From: Calliopum simillimum
Taxonomy: Eukaryota > Arthropoda > Insecta > Diptera > Lauxaniidae
DNA length: 64,000 nt
Assembly (NCBI GenBank): GCA_951812925.1
Contig: OX638368.1
Location: 14,633,187 to 14,697,186 of the forward strand
Reading direction: 5' to 3'
A program made the position numbers and the translations under genes. This document shows, in pieces, positions 46,057 through 57,314 of the stretch. A model generated the notes under the pieces. The model was not told where the DNA came from and ran no database searches. It saw nothing but the letters and a program-made list of their open reading frames with translations. Position 1 is the stretch's first letter, and each line of letters opens with the position of its first letter.

Positions 46057-46199
46057 CAAAACCAAAATCCATAGTGGCTACAACGCAGAAGAAGTCGAAG
46101 CAGAAGAAAAACCGTTTAAAAATTTAAAATTAAAGTCGCGTTTATACGTAGTAGTACATCTAAGACTTTAATTCGCGGTAAAAAGAAAAACTAAAAACC

Positions 46200-46898
46200 A
46201 TGGTCATGGAAATGTCCAAAACCTATCAGTATCGCAAGGTGATGAAACCATTGCTTGAACGTAAACGTCGCGCACGCATCAACAAGTGTCTGGATGATCT
46301 CAAGGATCTAATGGTCGAGTGTTTGCAACAGGAGGGTGAACATGTGACGCGCCTGGAAAAAGCCGATATACTCGAATTAACTGTGGAACATATGCGCAAG
46401 TTAAAACAACGTGGCGCACTCTCATTGCAAGCACAATCGAGCGCACATGTTGAATCCTTTCGTTCAGGATACGTGCATGCGGCAGATCAAATATCACAAG
46501 TGCTACTACAACAACAGCAAGCCGATGAAATTGGTGCAAAAATTATGAAATTTTTATCGGCGCGTTTAATCGAGATGCAACATCAGCTACTGCGCACATC
46601 ATTGGTGACGACGACAACAACTCCTCCATCTCCAACAGCATTATCGTCAACAACAGTTCTGCCGTCGGCAAATGTGCCAGCGATTTTTATGACAACAAAC
46701 TGCACTGCTGTTCCAAATTACGGCGCCGCTTATGGTTTGCAAATGCGCAACAAAGATTGTCCAACAGATCTCATTGATGTAACAACAGTGGATAGTTGCT
46801 GTTCACCCACCTTATCCTCATCATCCGGTAGAGACACCGCATCGGTAATATCTGTTGATTCGGATTGTTCCGCTGACTCAGTATGGCGTCCATGGTGA
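46200..46898 (+). CDS. E(spl)m3-HLH: E(spl)m3 bHLH-Orange transcriptional repressor
   Basis: Nuclear basic helix-loop-helix repressor of the Hairy/E(spl) family, induced by Notch; it represses proneural genes by recruiting Groucho. It has 232 residues and no intron. In order: N-terminus [17 protein letters not shown]; bHLH at residues about 12-70, with the family proline (P17) in the basic region [12 protein letters not shown]; Orange domain about 85-127 ([19 protein letters not shown]...[10 protein letters not shown]); a Thr/Ser/Pro-rich linker; a Ser-rich tail; and the C-terminal WRPW Groucho motif at 229-232. The N-terminal 70 residues are almost what I recall of Drosophila m3, as are the Orange words HAADQI and MKFLS.RLIE, so m3 is preferred over mbeta or m7. 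It starts at the ATG at 46200 (context aaaaaccATGG). Position between m2 and m4 and convergence with m4 agree. Confidence 0.95.
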   Translation: MVMEMSKTYQYRKVMKPLLERKRRARINKCLDDLKDLMVECLQQEGEHVTRLEKADILELTVEHMRKLKQRGALSLQAQSSAHVESFRSGYVHAADQISQVLLQQQQADEIGAKIMKFLSARLIEMQHQLLRTSLVTTTTTPPSPTALSSTTVLPSANVPAIFMTTNCTAVPNYGAAYGLQMRNKDCPTDLIDVTTVDSCCSPTLSSSSGRDTASVISVDSDCSADSVWRPW

Positions 46899-47020
46899 TT
46901 GATTGAGGGGCATCAACTGAACTTGCAGTATTTACTTTAATCTTTAGCATTATGATGAAATGGCGTTTGGAGCGACGATTGTGTACATTTGCGTCAAACG
47001 TCAGACAAACGAAATCGTTG

Positions 47021-47027
47021 GTCTTCC
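47021..47027 (+). promoter_or_regulatory. GY box in m3 3' UTR
   Basis: GTCTTCC lies 123 nt after the stop codon. It is the known GY-box motif of E(spl)-C and Bearded-complex 3' UTRs, complementary to the miR-7 seed. Confidence 0.6.
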
Positions 47028-47112
47028 AAATTGAGAATTTTGCAAGCTTGTTGATTGAATCAAAGCGGGACGCTTAATGTGGTTTTTTGCAAAGTTTTTT
47101 CGTACTTTTAAC

Positions 47113-47118
47113 TGTGAT
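47113..47118 (+). promoter_or_regulatory. K box in m3 3' UTR
   Basis: TGTGAT, the K-box motif (target of the miR-2/13/6/11 seed group), lies 215 nt after the stop codon. A poly(A) signal AATAAA follows at 47290-47295, so both motifs fall inside the predicted 3' UTR. Confidence 0.55.
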
Positions 47119-47299
47119 ATAAATTAAATAATTTTGAAAATTTCCTATGTAGATTCATAGTTTTATAGTTATTAATCGTAGATATACATGAATTGTATGC
47201 AAATTGTCTTTGAAAAGTGGTCAAGAAGCTTTAATTAAAGTACTGAGATTTAAGAATCCATTAAAAAGATTGTTAATGACATGATAATTAATAAAACTT

Positions 47300-48290
47300 A
47301 AAAGATACTATAAAAACTATATTTTCATGGCTATGCCGAGATTTTCTATGGAAATTGCAATTGGACATTTAGAAATGTGAGTATATTGAGCGATAAAGTG
47401 TTCAACTCAAACATGAATGGGTAACAGGATTATGAAGTAACGATGCCTGGATCATCATTACAAAACTAGCAATATATGCTGATTGCGTAACACAGTGGGG
47501 CATCTGTTTTATTTGGTTATGTAGTAATCACTGATTCTGACGAGAAAGTTCTTCTTTGAAGCAGGAAAACTTTGCTATAGTGCTCAGGGCAGCTATTCAT
47601 ACTACTTAAATCAGTGGAAGTCGATCATGTGAACTGACTACAAAAGTCAAATGGGTAGTATTTTTTTTTTTTTTTTGGAGTTAAAGAGCAAATTGGGCGT
47701 AATGAACCAAAAAAATTTTTTCTGCTCAAATATCAATTTCCCCTCACTCGACTTATTACCTTATTAGGTCATTTAAGAAACCCTTTCTTGAGAATTTGGC
47801 TATAGCATGTAAACGATGCAAAAAACCATTAAGATCAATTCGAGAAAAATATCGCTCGGAAAAAATAGTAAGGTTCACTGCAAGCGTCAACGAAGGGTAT
47901 ACCAATTTTTAAATATAATGGTGCAAAAGTCCAAAACTGTGACTTAAGCCAAAAAACGTAGCATCATCACAATATTTCAATGAATAACCATTTAAATTAC
48001 TTGTTGATCCTGATAACTTTTTTCGGGTAACTAGAGCAAATATTTCTGTGGTACATATAGACCCATTATTCCCCTGTTTAAGGAGTAATTTTGTACCTTT
48101 TTGAGAATTGGTCGAAAATTACCCATTTTTGGGGTATGTAGAGGGATAAAGTTTTCAACAAAAATATTCCACTTAATATCCTGCTTAAGTTTTCAAAAGA
48201 TTTTTTTTTTCTGATTCGGCATAGATGACGCTATAATCGACAAAAACAAAAAATAAACTTCATGAAAAAAATGTTTAATCAAAAAACAAA
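47300..48290. other. Spacer between m3 and the next repeat
   Basis: No gene recognised; AT-rich. Confidence 0.4.
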
Positions 48291-48295
48291 AAAAA

Positions 48296-48938
48296 CTGTT
48301 ACCTTTGGCCTGGCCAAACATTAAATACCCTAGACAGCAGTATTCACCCAGTTTTTTCTCAGAGTTTGCATTTATAGTTCTTAGTATTTAAGTGAAATTT
48401 GGTTGGATTATCTGAAAAAATATTTTCAGAATAGCGTTTTGAAGCTTTTGCTTATATGAGAGGTGCCACGCCCTCTTGTCTGAATTCGACCAGCTTTTTC
48501 TCAGAGCTTGCGCTGACAATTCGTAGTATTTATGTGTATTTTGGTTGCATTGTTGTGAAATATACTCCAAAATTTGCATTTTGAAGATATTTTTGTATGG
48601 GCGGTAGGCGTGTCCATTGACCGATTTCGCTCATTTTCAATCCCCCGAGCTATCTTTGACGACGGAGGCTGTGTACCAAATTTCATTGAATTATCTTGCT
48701 TAGTTTTCCCAAAAAATGTATTTCTACATACAGCCGTTACCCAGCCAGCCTGCCAGCCAGCCAGCTAGCCACCCAGGCAGCCAGCCAGCCACCCAGCCAA
48801 ACAGACGGACATGGCTATATCGACTCAGGAAGTGACGCTGATCAAGAATATATATACTTTTCCATATCTGCCACGCCTCCTTCTCTGCGTTACAAACGGA
48901 AGGACAAAGTGAATATACCCTGGGTGTAGGGTATAAAA
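48296..48938 (+). repeat. TATACCCT/CAGC compound repeat, the most complete copy
   Basis: It begins at 'gttacctttggcctggcc' and continues through 'aataccctagacagcagtatt' and one and a half units of the ~120-bp monomer ('gcttatatgagaggtgccacgccctcttgtc'). Then follow the block 'tgtatgggcggtaggcgtgtcc', 'aatcccccgagctatctttg', a (CAGC)n tract (about 48743-48798), 'tggctatatcgactcagg' and the terminal 'ataccctgggtgtagggta'. Partial copies are at 3270, 9880-11460, 21595-22400 and 57725-57895. The front word 'ggccaggcca' ends the copies at 11128 and 57870, so it probably marks the true boundary. Confidence 0.75.
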
Positions 48939-49099
48939 ATGTGTCCAATGTTTTTAAGAGAGCTTTTCAACAATATCAATCCTGATCACCACCCGCAGGA
49001 GAGCGATAGAGATGCCAACTCTTAATTTTCCTTTGAGATGACTGGGGGTCAGGATTGGTATCGTTGAAAAGCTCTCTTGAAAATATTGGACACATTTTT
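48937..49099. mobile_element. Fold-back MITE
   Basis: The left end AAAAATGTGTCCAATG and right end ATTGGACACATTTTT are inverted; the arms run about 48 bp ('aagagagcttttcaac' with its inverse) around a short centre. A single diverged arm copy follows in the same orientation as the right arm at about 49247-49297. It starts at the exact end of the repeat at 48296-48938. Confidence 0.65.
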
Positions 49100-49299
49100 T
49101 AGGTACAAAAATTTGTATTTTTAATTTCATTTTTGTCAATTACAGCGTCAAAAAACTGTTTTAGATAAAATTAACGTATTTTTGAACGTAAAATCCGAAT
49201 CCGCAAAAAAACTTGGAGGTTCCCATACATAATTTTGAATTTGGAGAGTCAAGATTGGTATCGTTGATTAGCTCTCTTAAAATTACTGGACATGTGTTT

Positions 49300-50159
49300 T
49301 TTTGTTTTTTGATTTAACTTGCAGCCTTCAAAGCATTTGACCATTCCGGGACTTTTGATACGGCCTGTATGTTGAAATTGGTACTCCCTATATGGTTGAC
49401 GTCTTGAGTGTTTTTACTATTTTTTATGGGGAACATTTTTCTCGAAAAGACCTTGATAGTTTTCTGAAAGATAATAACAAGAGGGTCATAGCAAATCGTT
49501 AGTTGAAGAAAAAAAATTTTTGGTTCATTGCGCCCAACTTTCTCTTAATCATCACAAATGTAAAATCGATTTTAAAGGTCTTTAGGAATATCAATTTCAC
49601 TCTTAAAAAGCTCCAGAAATCTTACAGTTTAACAAACTCTGTTACGTATATATTTTGTATCAATTGCAAAAGCAAAACTTTTGAAAAAAGAACCACTGTA
49701 CGTCGTGGAAACAACTGATAGAAATAAGAAATACTTGAAAGGGGTTTTACCCCTAGTTTAATACAGTTCATAGTGGATACATTTTGTGGAGAGAGGTTAA
49801 ATAGCTCGACAACTGTTACGGTCTAGTAATGCAAGTGCTGACTGTTAAAATGATAGAGCGTATGATATAGATTTGCGCATAGTACATTTGCGAGACTAGA
49901 GTAGACTCTCGAAGAATATCCATACTCAATCTTAGCTAAGGTACAAACCATGGATTCAGATCTGTACTCTAAACTGAATTTCCAATCAGAATTCTAAACC
50001 ATTTCACATTGCAAAACTATTAAGATTACAAGCACTTGAAAAGTAGCTGCTAAAGGAGAAAGTATCACAGATGTCCATGGATGATATCATAACTAAAACA
50101 AATAAAGCAAAATTCCAAATAAAAAACACCAATTTTTTTTTTTCAAATATATAAATTGT
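49300..50159. other. Intergenic between m3 and m4
   Basis: No gene or strong repeat recognised. Confidence 0.4.
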
Positions 50160-50204
50160 TTTATTTATGGCAAAAATAATAAAATATCACAATTTTTTAA
50201 AGCT
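50160..50204 (-). promoter_or_regulatory. m4 3' UTR: Brd box, K box, poly(A) signal
   Basis: Reading the minus strand from the stop codon: AGCTTTA (Brd box) at 50204-50198, TGTGAT (K box) at 50191-50186, AATAAA at 50165-50160. Brd and K boxes side by side just before the poly(A) signal are typical of m4 and its relatives in Drosophila and are targets of miR-4/79 and miR-2/11 seeds. Confidence 0.75.
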
Positions 50205-50385
50205 CTAAAGTTGCTTCGTATTATTTTTCAATTGATAAAAGTGTGAAAAATAAGCGAAACCAGACAATAATTCTCTTTCTTTCTTTCTTAAAAAAAAAAA
50301 CTGCTAACAGTTGACTGCTGACTTCTATAATGAAGTTACGGAACTGCTGCACGCGCTGGAAGGCAGGAACATTTGATGATGATAC

Positions 50386-50865
50386 TTAAGCTTGAGCCCA
50401 ACGCGCATGAAATTGTTGTACAGCAATTTGATTTTTCGTATTGCAGCACAATGGTTCAATAAGATCATTATCAGCAGCGATATCAGTTTGTGCAGTCCAA
50501 AAGAATGTGCCATGTGCGGTGCGTACAAAGTGCACGGGCACTGTGGTGATGTCAGCATAGTCGAAATCTTCCATTTCACAGGATAAACGTTCGTTTGCGG
50601 CATTTTCAAAGGATTCCAATGAGTCACATACACTTTCACGATCAGCATTGCGTAGATTCTCCAAGGATTCGAGTGATTCCAGAGAAGCAGCAGCAGCTTT
50701 CTTTGTATTTTGCAAATTCTGTAGATCACAAAACAATTGAGTTTGTGATTTCTGTTTGAAAAGTTGACGCAACAATTTCTTGATGGTGTAGGAAACTTTT
50801 TTCGGACTTGGCTTGTTGGATTCCATGGTAGTGTTCATGTTGTTGTTGGTAATTTCTATGCGCAT
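50386..50865 (-). CDS. E(spl)m4-BFM: E(spl)m4, Bearded-family protein
   Basis: Bearded-family antagonist of Neuralized, Notch-responsive; 159 residues, intronless. In order: [18 protein letters not shown]; a basic amphipathic helix at about 22-39 ([18 protein letters not shown]); a Leu/Glu/Ser-rich stretch ([11 protein letters not shown], 61-71); NAANERL at 88-94, which fits the NxxN Neuralized-binding motif; the family signature [16 protein letters not shown] at 109-124; and the C-terminus ARWAQA. The N-terminal words, the [10 protein letters not shown] helix and the RWAQA end agree with what I recall of m4. The first ATG (50865) is chosen because it has an in-range TATA box and the N-terminal similarity starts there. 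It is convergent with m3 (3.5 kb apart), as in Drosophila. The main alternative, malpha, is less likely by position and by the RWAQA context. Confidence 0.92.
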   Translation of the reverse strand: MRIEITNNNMNTTMESNKPSPKKVSYTIKKLLRQLFKQKSQTQLFCDLQNLQNTKKAAAASLESLESLENLRNADRESVCDSLESFENAANERLSCEMEDFDYADITTVPVHFVRTAHGTFFWTAQTDIAADNDLIEPLCCNTKNQIAVQQFHARWAQA

Positions 50866-50994
50866 TTTTATTAAGATTTTTAAATTTAAAATTTTTCGTA
50901 AATTTTTACAAAGTTTTTTGTAACTTTTTTGAAATTCAGTTCTTTACTGCACGTTGGCTGTTTGTAGAATGCTAAAGGATCCTGTCGTACGTCG

Positions 50995-51004
50995 TATTTA
51001 TATA
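50995..51004 (-). promoter_or_regulatory. TATA box of m4
   Basis: TATATAAATA on the minus strand lies about 130 bp upstream of the start codon, predicting a start near 50970 and a 5' UTR of about 105 nt. Confidence 0.65.
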
Positions 51005-51086
51005 CCTGCAGCAGTTCGTGTTCGTGCTATTCCTACAACAGCAGCAGGTCAGCCAAGGAAAATACGCATACCTACACAACACAAAG

Positions 51087-51151
51087 TGTGGGAAACACAC
51101 AAGGATATTTGGTGTTTAACGATAAAGTCCATATGAAAAAAATGGCAGGTG
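51087..51151. promoter_or_regulatory. m4 proximal Su(H) site and proneural E-box
   Basis: TGTGGGAA (51087-51094) and GCAGGTG (51145-51151) lie 120-180 bp upstream of the predicted start. GCAGSTG is the preferred binding site of Achaete-Scute/Daughterless dimers. Su(H) plus proneural input is the known logic of m4 in proneural clusters. Confidence 0.7.
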
Positions 51152-51337
51152 CGTTTTGAGAATCTTTCTGGTGTTTGAGATTTAACCTGCAGATGCTGTA
51201 TAACGTCTGCTCACTCTAACATCAACACTGCTGATGAGAGACAACATGTTGCATACAATATATAGTAGGATAGCATAAGGATAATGAGCATAAAATGGAA
51301 AGCAAATCATTGAAATCCTTTTTGGAGACGTTCGGAT

Positions 51338-51370
51338 CGTGAGAAACGAGAGTTCGTGCATGTTCCCACA
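51338..51370. promoter_or_regulatory. Su(H) paired site (SPS) of m4
   Basis: CGTGAGAA (51338-51345) and TTCCCACA (51363-51370) are inverted and exactly 17 nt apart, about 370-400 bp upstream of the predicted m4 start. One more single site, CGTGGGAA, lies at 51838-51845. Confidence 0.8.
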
Positions 51371-51399
51371 CTTTTCAACTGTATAATCTGTAAAAAGCA

Positions 51400-52300
51400 A
51401 AAAAAAATAAAAAGAATAAAGATTGTAAGGATCTTTTATTACAATATTCTTTGTGAAGACAAGACACTGTACAGTAAAAAAATTTTTAATATATATAGCA
51501 GGCAGGATAATGAATGCAAACAGAAAAAACCGAGCCAAACAATCAGCAGGATCGTTACAAAAAAAAAAGGAAAAAATTTTGAACACGTGTGCATTTAATT
51601 TCGTGGGAGCAACATATTTTCATTTTAAATTTTTTTTTAATGTGATCCTCAGCATCCTTGTGATATACTATAGGGCATTAATATAATTTAGAGGTGTGTA
51701 ATTTTAGACATTTTCTTCAATGCTTGTTTTCTTTAGATTTTAAGTTAGATATTGTAGTTTTTTTTTTTTTCAATTTTAATTTTTATTGAAAATCCACATT
51801 ATACGCAGTCATCCAAAATATGTGTGTGCTCTCCGATCGTGGGAAGCTCTCAGCGTTTTCTTATACAAAATTTTAAATGGCTTTCAATCACGTTGTTTGT
51901 CAGGCAACATATTGAAAAAAATAAAAAAAAAAATTTCAAAACTAAAAAAATATTTAACAGTTCATGCACAGCATTAAAAAGGATCATATTAAGGGTCATC
52001 ATATGGGCGCGCATAAAAAGTGCATTGTACGTAACTGACAAGATATTTCTGCTGCTTTTTGGGTTCTCAGTTTTTTCCTTTACTTATTTTTTAACCTTTA
52101 AGCATTTGTGCTTCAGAGAAAAAAAAAAACTGAAACAAATTATTAATTTATAACGTGTGCTGGAGGAGCACACTTAGCGCATGCGCAGCAGTCGTCGTCA
52201 CATCGCATGACCACGGGAGCGGCGAACTGTGGTTAATTGGGTGTTTCTTTTTTTTTTCAGTTATTTGTACTTTGTTGAAAACTAAAAATTATAAGGATAT
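51400..52300. other. m4 upstream DNA, no gene
   Basis: AT-rich. No gene; a 134-codon minus-strand frame (51182-51586) overlaps the m4 regulatory sites and has no domain. Confidence 0.4.
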
Positions 52301-52309
52301 GTGTCATTC

Positions 52310-53245
52310 TGAGAAAAAAAAGTAGTATACATAACGTGTTCATCTCTTTTTTACCGAAAAAAAAAATCCCAAAAATTATCACATTTGGTAAGTTTGACAG
52401 GCTTTCATATTTTAAAAAAAACATGGTTTTTGACAGGAAACCTATTTAAGAAGAATGAGTTCATCTCTTTTCGACCGAAAAATCTTAAAAATTTATCGAA
52501 GATTACCATTTGGCAGGTTTGATAGGCTTTCTATTAAAAAAACAGGATTTTTGACAGGCAATTTTTTTAGTAAAAACTTATATATCACTTTTTGACCGAA
52601 AATCCAAAAACGAATTTATGAAAAATTACCATATTTGGCATGTTTGACAGGTTTTCATGTTTAAAAAAAACTGTATTTTGACAGAATTTTTTTTTAATAA
52701 GACTGTACTAATCTCTTTTTGACCGAAAAACAAGAAAAATTTACCAAATATTACCATATTTCAGGTTTGGCAGGTTGTCATATTTGAAAGAAACAGGATT
52801 TTTTAAAGGAAACGATTTTAATAAAAACATGTTCATCTCCTTTTGACTGAAAAAGTGAAACAATTTACCAATTATTACCAAAAATTACCGTTTGGCAGGT
52901 ATTGATTTTTGACAGAGAACTTATTTAATAAGAACATGTCCATCTCTTTTTGACCGAAAAACCGTAAAAACTAATCAGAAATTAACATTAAGAAGATTAA
53001 ACCGATTTTTAAATTAAAAAAAAAAACATGATCTTTGACAGGAAAAGCTTTTAACCCTTGCTTATTAAATTTTTTTTGGGATATATTGTCCCAGCCGGGT
53101 CGAAAGGGTTAATAAGAACATGTCCATCTATTTTTGATTGAAAAACTGAAAAAATTTGACAGAAAGTGAAATTTAAAAAATTTTACAGGCTTACATATTT
53201 AAAAAAATTGTATTTTAAACAGGGAATTTTTTTAATAAGAAAAAA
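52310..53245 (+). repeat. Degenerate tandem array, unit about 115-125 bp
   Basis: About seven or eight units, each with 'gt(c/t)catctctttttgaccgaaaaa', a stretch like 'aaaatttaccaaatattaccat', 'ttggcaggttt' and 'aggatttttgacagg'. Unit starts are near 52336, 52458, 52577, 52703, 52829, 52937 and 53119; the last gap is longer because of the small insertion at 53055-53108. The units have diverged considerably. Confidence 0.7.
53055..53108. mobile_element. Tiny piggyBac-like MITE, TSD TTAA
   Basis: The 54-bp insert starts CCCTTGC and ends (G)AAAGGG and is flanked by TTAA on both sides (53051-53054, 53109-53112). It interrupts a unit of the surrounding tandem array ('aaagcttt|TTAA' resumes as 'TTAA|taagaacatgtcc'), so it is an insertion. 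Confidence 0.65.
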
Positions 53246-53249
53246 TGAT

Positions 53250-55150
53250 TAGAAAACACATTAGATCAGTGAAATCCTATGTCCGCGGGCATTTAAGCTG
53301 TTGTGTTTAAATGCTTTGCGTATACGTATTCGCTCACAGATAAGCGTTTAACTGTGTCAATAGTTATGCAGATCTGCATCACTTGCTTGCAGCTTATGCA
53401 AAATATAAAAGCTTTCAATGAGCTTTTATACATTGACAAAGTACGCTAGTATTGAATATGGATATCACTGCTTTAGATGATATATGACTGTAAGTATGCA
53501 GATTCTTTTGCGCCCCGGAAATCCAGGATCGAAGCTACTTTTAGTTTTTGCCGTATATGCTATAAATGGTCTTTTGCAGAACTTCTTCGGAGTAATGCAA
53601 AAAAATCAAAAGTATGCCTTGGAGTAACAAAGAGTTTCTACTTTATTTCAAACAAAACTCATGAAATCTGGACAGTTTTACAAGTTTTTCTCAAAAATAA
53701 CTGAACTGTTGGTAATTATTCAGCTCAACTTTTTTACAGAGATTTATTTTCGATATTTTTTTTTTTTTTGGTTTTAGGACACATTTCTCCAAAGTGAAAA
53801 ACTTGCCAACTGGCAATACCGAAAAAAGGTGAAATTTTTTCATTTTTTATAATGGATATTCGCTACAACTTAAAATACACATAGGGACTTTAGATCCAAT
53901 ATATGTATGTAAGATATCTATTCTGATATAACAAACTACTGTTCCATTTCTAAAGTAAAAGAACTCAGGATCACAAACAAATTGAGCTCAAGGTTTTGTA
54001 CCAATGTATTCTTAGGTCAGGAGTTGCCAGCTCCTAAGAGTCAAGCAGAGTTAAACCCATTGGATGTACTAAAGTTTCTGAAATCCTTTAGAATAGGCTT
54101 ATCAGAAAAATACTCTAATTGAAATCGAAGTGCCTTAGTAAAGAAAGTTTTAGAAAGTTTTGGCAAAAATAATTACCCTCAAATATATAGTAGTATTGCA
54201 AACAACATAATGAATCGGAAATCAGGCTCCTAGGACCTCAATGAATCAAATCAATATCGCATTGAACTTAGTTGAAAATTATCAAAGATAAGTATAAACG
54301 ACACGAAGAATATTTGAAGGAACGGTTTTCAACAGCTAAAACCATTGATGGAACCCGTGCTTTTCATTCGTTCAAGCCGTGTAATGATAATTCCCTTCAG
54401 TGCAAAATTATTTCAAATTATTGCAAAAGCTCTGTGATGGAAAGTATTAAATCTGTAAAGAAATAAGTCCCAAATTTTAATAAAAGTTCAATAATATCGT
54501 TTATTTCTTTAAATTTTATTTAGCCTGGAAAACTGCAGAGGGTAGAAGTATGTTCGGAAGCTTATGTGGTGGCACCATGATAAAAATAAAACAATTAATG
54601 CGAGTGAAATAATTTTGTTTGTTTTTGTTTGTTTTTTATTTTTTTATTATTTATTTGTTTGTTTTTGTTTGTTTGTTTGTTTTTGCGTCAACTTACAGCT
54701 AGCCTCGGCCGCTGTCTACCTATTAAATCGTTCAGATTTTTTTTTCTGGTAAGACATTACAAAAATTTTCTTTTGCAGTTATTAAGCTGATAGTTTAACG
54801 AATATTTTTTGCAAAAAAATTTTCTCCTTTAACACCGAGAAGTTAGTTAAATTATCATTTGTTTATTGTAAAATTAATTATTTATAAGCAAATTATATGT
54901 TTTTACGTGAACTATTTTTTATTTTGTTCTTCTACTTTAAAAAAATGTACCTGAAATTTTCAATCACTCATAAATTTTTTAAAAGTTAAAATTTTCAAAA
55001 ACCTAATTTGAGGTTTTGCTTGTAACCTCTAAAGCTACCAAAATATGTTAAAAGATATATTAAAATCTAGTAGTCGATTTTTACTGGCCCGCATAAGGAA
55101 TTTTGACTCACTACTAGTCAACATTGAACAAGAAAAAAAAAAACCTTAGA
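53250..55150. other. Intergenic, no gene recognised
   Basis: AT-rich. A 64-codon frame at 54272-54466 (+) with MKIIKDKYKRHEEYLKERF has protein-like composition but no family I know. (TTTG)n-like run at 54618-54682. Confidence 0.35.
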
Positions 55151-55154
55151 GCTG

Positions 55155-56970
55155 TCCTATAGGGTGGAGCGAATTTACTTTTTTTTGCAACTGCGTGACT
55201 CTGTGACCACAAACGTTTAAACTATGATTAAATAATGTTATCCCAAAAAATTTGTTTTTTTTTGATATCATCATAAGCTCGAGCGCTAGCTGAGTAGTCA
55301 TCTATAATAAGTTTATTCAAAAACTGTTGGAATTGCAAAAATAAAAACATATATTTTCCTATGAAGCATGATGTTCTTAATAGAATGGCACAAATCGTTT
55401 TTTCGTATCGGGTCTTGTTACTATGATATTCACCACAAAACTATTAACCTTTCAAAAATGGTATTTTTGAGTTATTAAAAATCAATTCTGTAAAAATGGA
55501 ATTAGATAATGGTTGTTATACTTAAAATTCAATAACTTAGTATAATTGTGTTGATAGCTTTATTGGTTTCCAAAATATTAGCCAAAAATGCTTAAGAGAG
55601 GTTTTACTTGCATAGACGGAGTGTTTTTGGATTTTTACTTTATTTGCAACATAAAATTATTAGGCATTGTCAAAATTGTTTACTTAGCTGGATTAGTTTC
55701 CCAAATAAACGCCAACAAAAATTATTTATACGAGGAAAAATAATGAATTTGATGACAAAATTACTAACTGAATGTGTATTGTACTGTGAACGATGGAACG
55801 AGCTTTGTGTCACTTCAGCGCTTGACACAAAATTCAGTAGCAATTAAGCACTCAAGGAGATAACAATAAATTTTGGTTTTTATACTTTTTCAAACATAAA
55901 ATTCTGTTGTTTTTATTTCTTTAATGTGTTTTTTGCTTCTCAGTAGAAACACAATGTTTTTAGATATTATAGAATTTTTTTCGTGCTTTAATAATTTTTG
56001 TTGGCATATATTTTGGAAATCAATACTGCTATGTAAACAATTTAGACTAGGATAGATAAATATATGCCTAATCATTTGAAAAACATTTGGTCTTTATTTT
56101 GGGAACCAATAAAGCTATCCACACATGAGTTTTATGTAAATATAATGACATACATTATCTAATTCCTTTTAAAATAATTTTTACTAGAATCGCACAATGG
56201 TTAAAATGTAACCACAAATGTATTAAATAATTTTGGTTCTTTTTAGACAGTTTTAGTACTTTTTTTTATTGGTATTTGGTGCAAAATAGAAAAGCTTATT
56301 TATGATCCCTGGCACTAAGACAAATGTGAAACGAAAAGTAAACAAAAAACATGAAGTCAGTCAGCTTTTTGTCTTTCTCTTAGTGCTGTATCCTCTTTTC
56401 AGCTCTGTGTGACCGCGTATTTTGTCGTTGTTAATATTGAAAAATTTTGCATATAATTTTACCTGGCTTAATGGCAAAAAATTAAAATAATTTTAAATTT
56501 GTGCACATTTACACACTAATACCTTTTCAATGGTGTATAATTCAAAGCCGTGCTCCATTTCTAACATATTAAAAAAGGTAGGACAAAATTTTGTCTTGCG
56601 TATTAATATATAAATTACATAATTGATTTTAAATATCTCAAAAACTAGCATTTTTGAAGAGTAAATGGTTTTTGGTGAAAATCTTAGTAACAAGACCCGA
56701 TACAAAAAAGGGTAAATGCTATTCTATTAAGGACATCATGCTACATTTGAAAACATATTTTTTGTTTTTCTAATTCCAACAGTTTTTAAAAAAAAAAACA
56801 AAAATGCAGTAGTTGAATACACTTTTTATTTCTACCAGGCTTCTCAGCTAGTGCGCGAGCTTAGGATGATGTCATAAAAACTCTTTTTCTATAATACTAT
56901 TTAAGCATAGTTTTAACGTTTGCCATGGGACCCCTCTTCCGGTCAATAAAGTTCGTGACGATCCTAGGGT
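55155..56970. mobile_element. Second long inverted repeat (1.8 kb), diverged
   Basis: The arms match over most of their length. 'cgggtcttgttactatga' (55409) pairs with 'agtaacaagacccgat' (56686), 'aactgttggaattgc' (55321) with 'ttccaacagttt' (56775), and 'caacaaaaattattta' (55711) with 'taataatttttgttgg' (55989). Arms are about 700-900 bp around a centre near 55860-56000 with many substitutions and gaps, so it is older than the one at 24946-26847. No transposase seen. Confidence 0.7.
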
Positions 56971-57314
56971 GTCATAAGGACGATGCTTGAAATAACCTTT
57001 TCCTTTGAAAATTACATTCGCTATAAGAAAAAAGCGTCTGTGATCTCACACATCATGTTAAGCAATTGAAATAATAATTTTCTGTGTACTAGGTTTATCT
57101 TTACCACCCAAAAGTTTTGTTTTGCTCCTGCTAAAAGGACATTTGATAACGAATTTTCATGGTTGAAGCTCTTTAGGAAAAAAAAAAATTCTAAAATCAG
57201 TTGAAAAATGGCTGAATTATGGCCGATATCTTCGGCATGATATCCGAACTTTTTGTAGTCAAAATCCGAATTTATGGAATACCAAATTTCATAAAAATTC
57301 CTTTCCAGACAATA

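Noticed and set aside
51182..51586. 134-codon minus-strand frame
   Set aside because: It overlaps the m4 SPS and E-box and has no recognisable domain or codon pattern.
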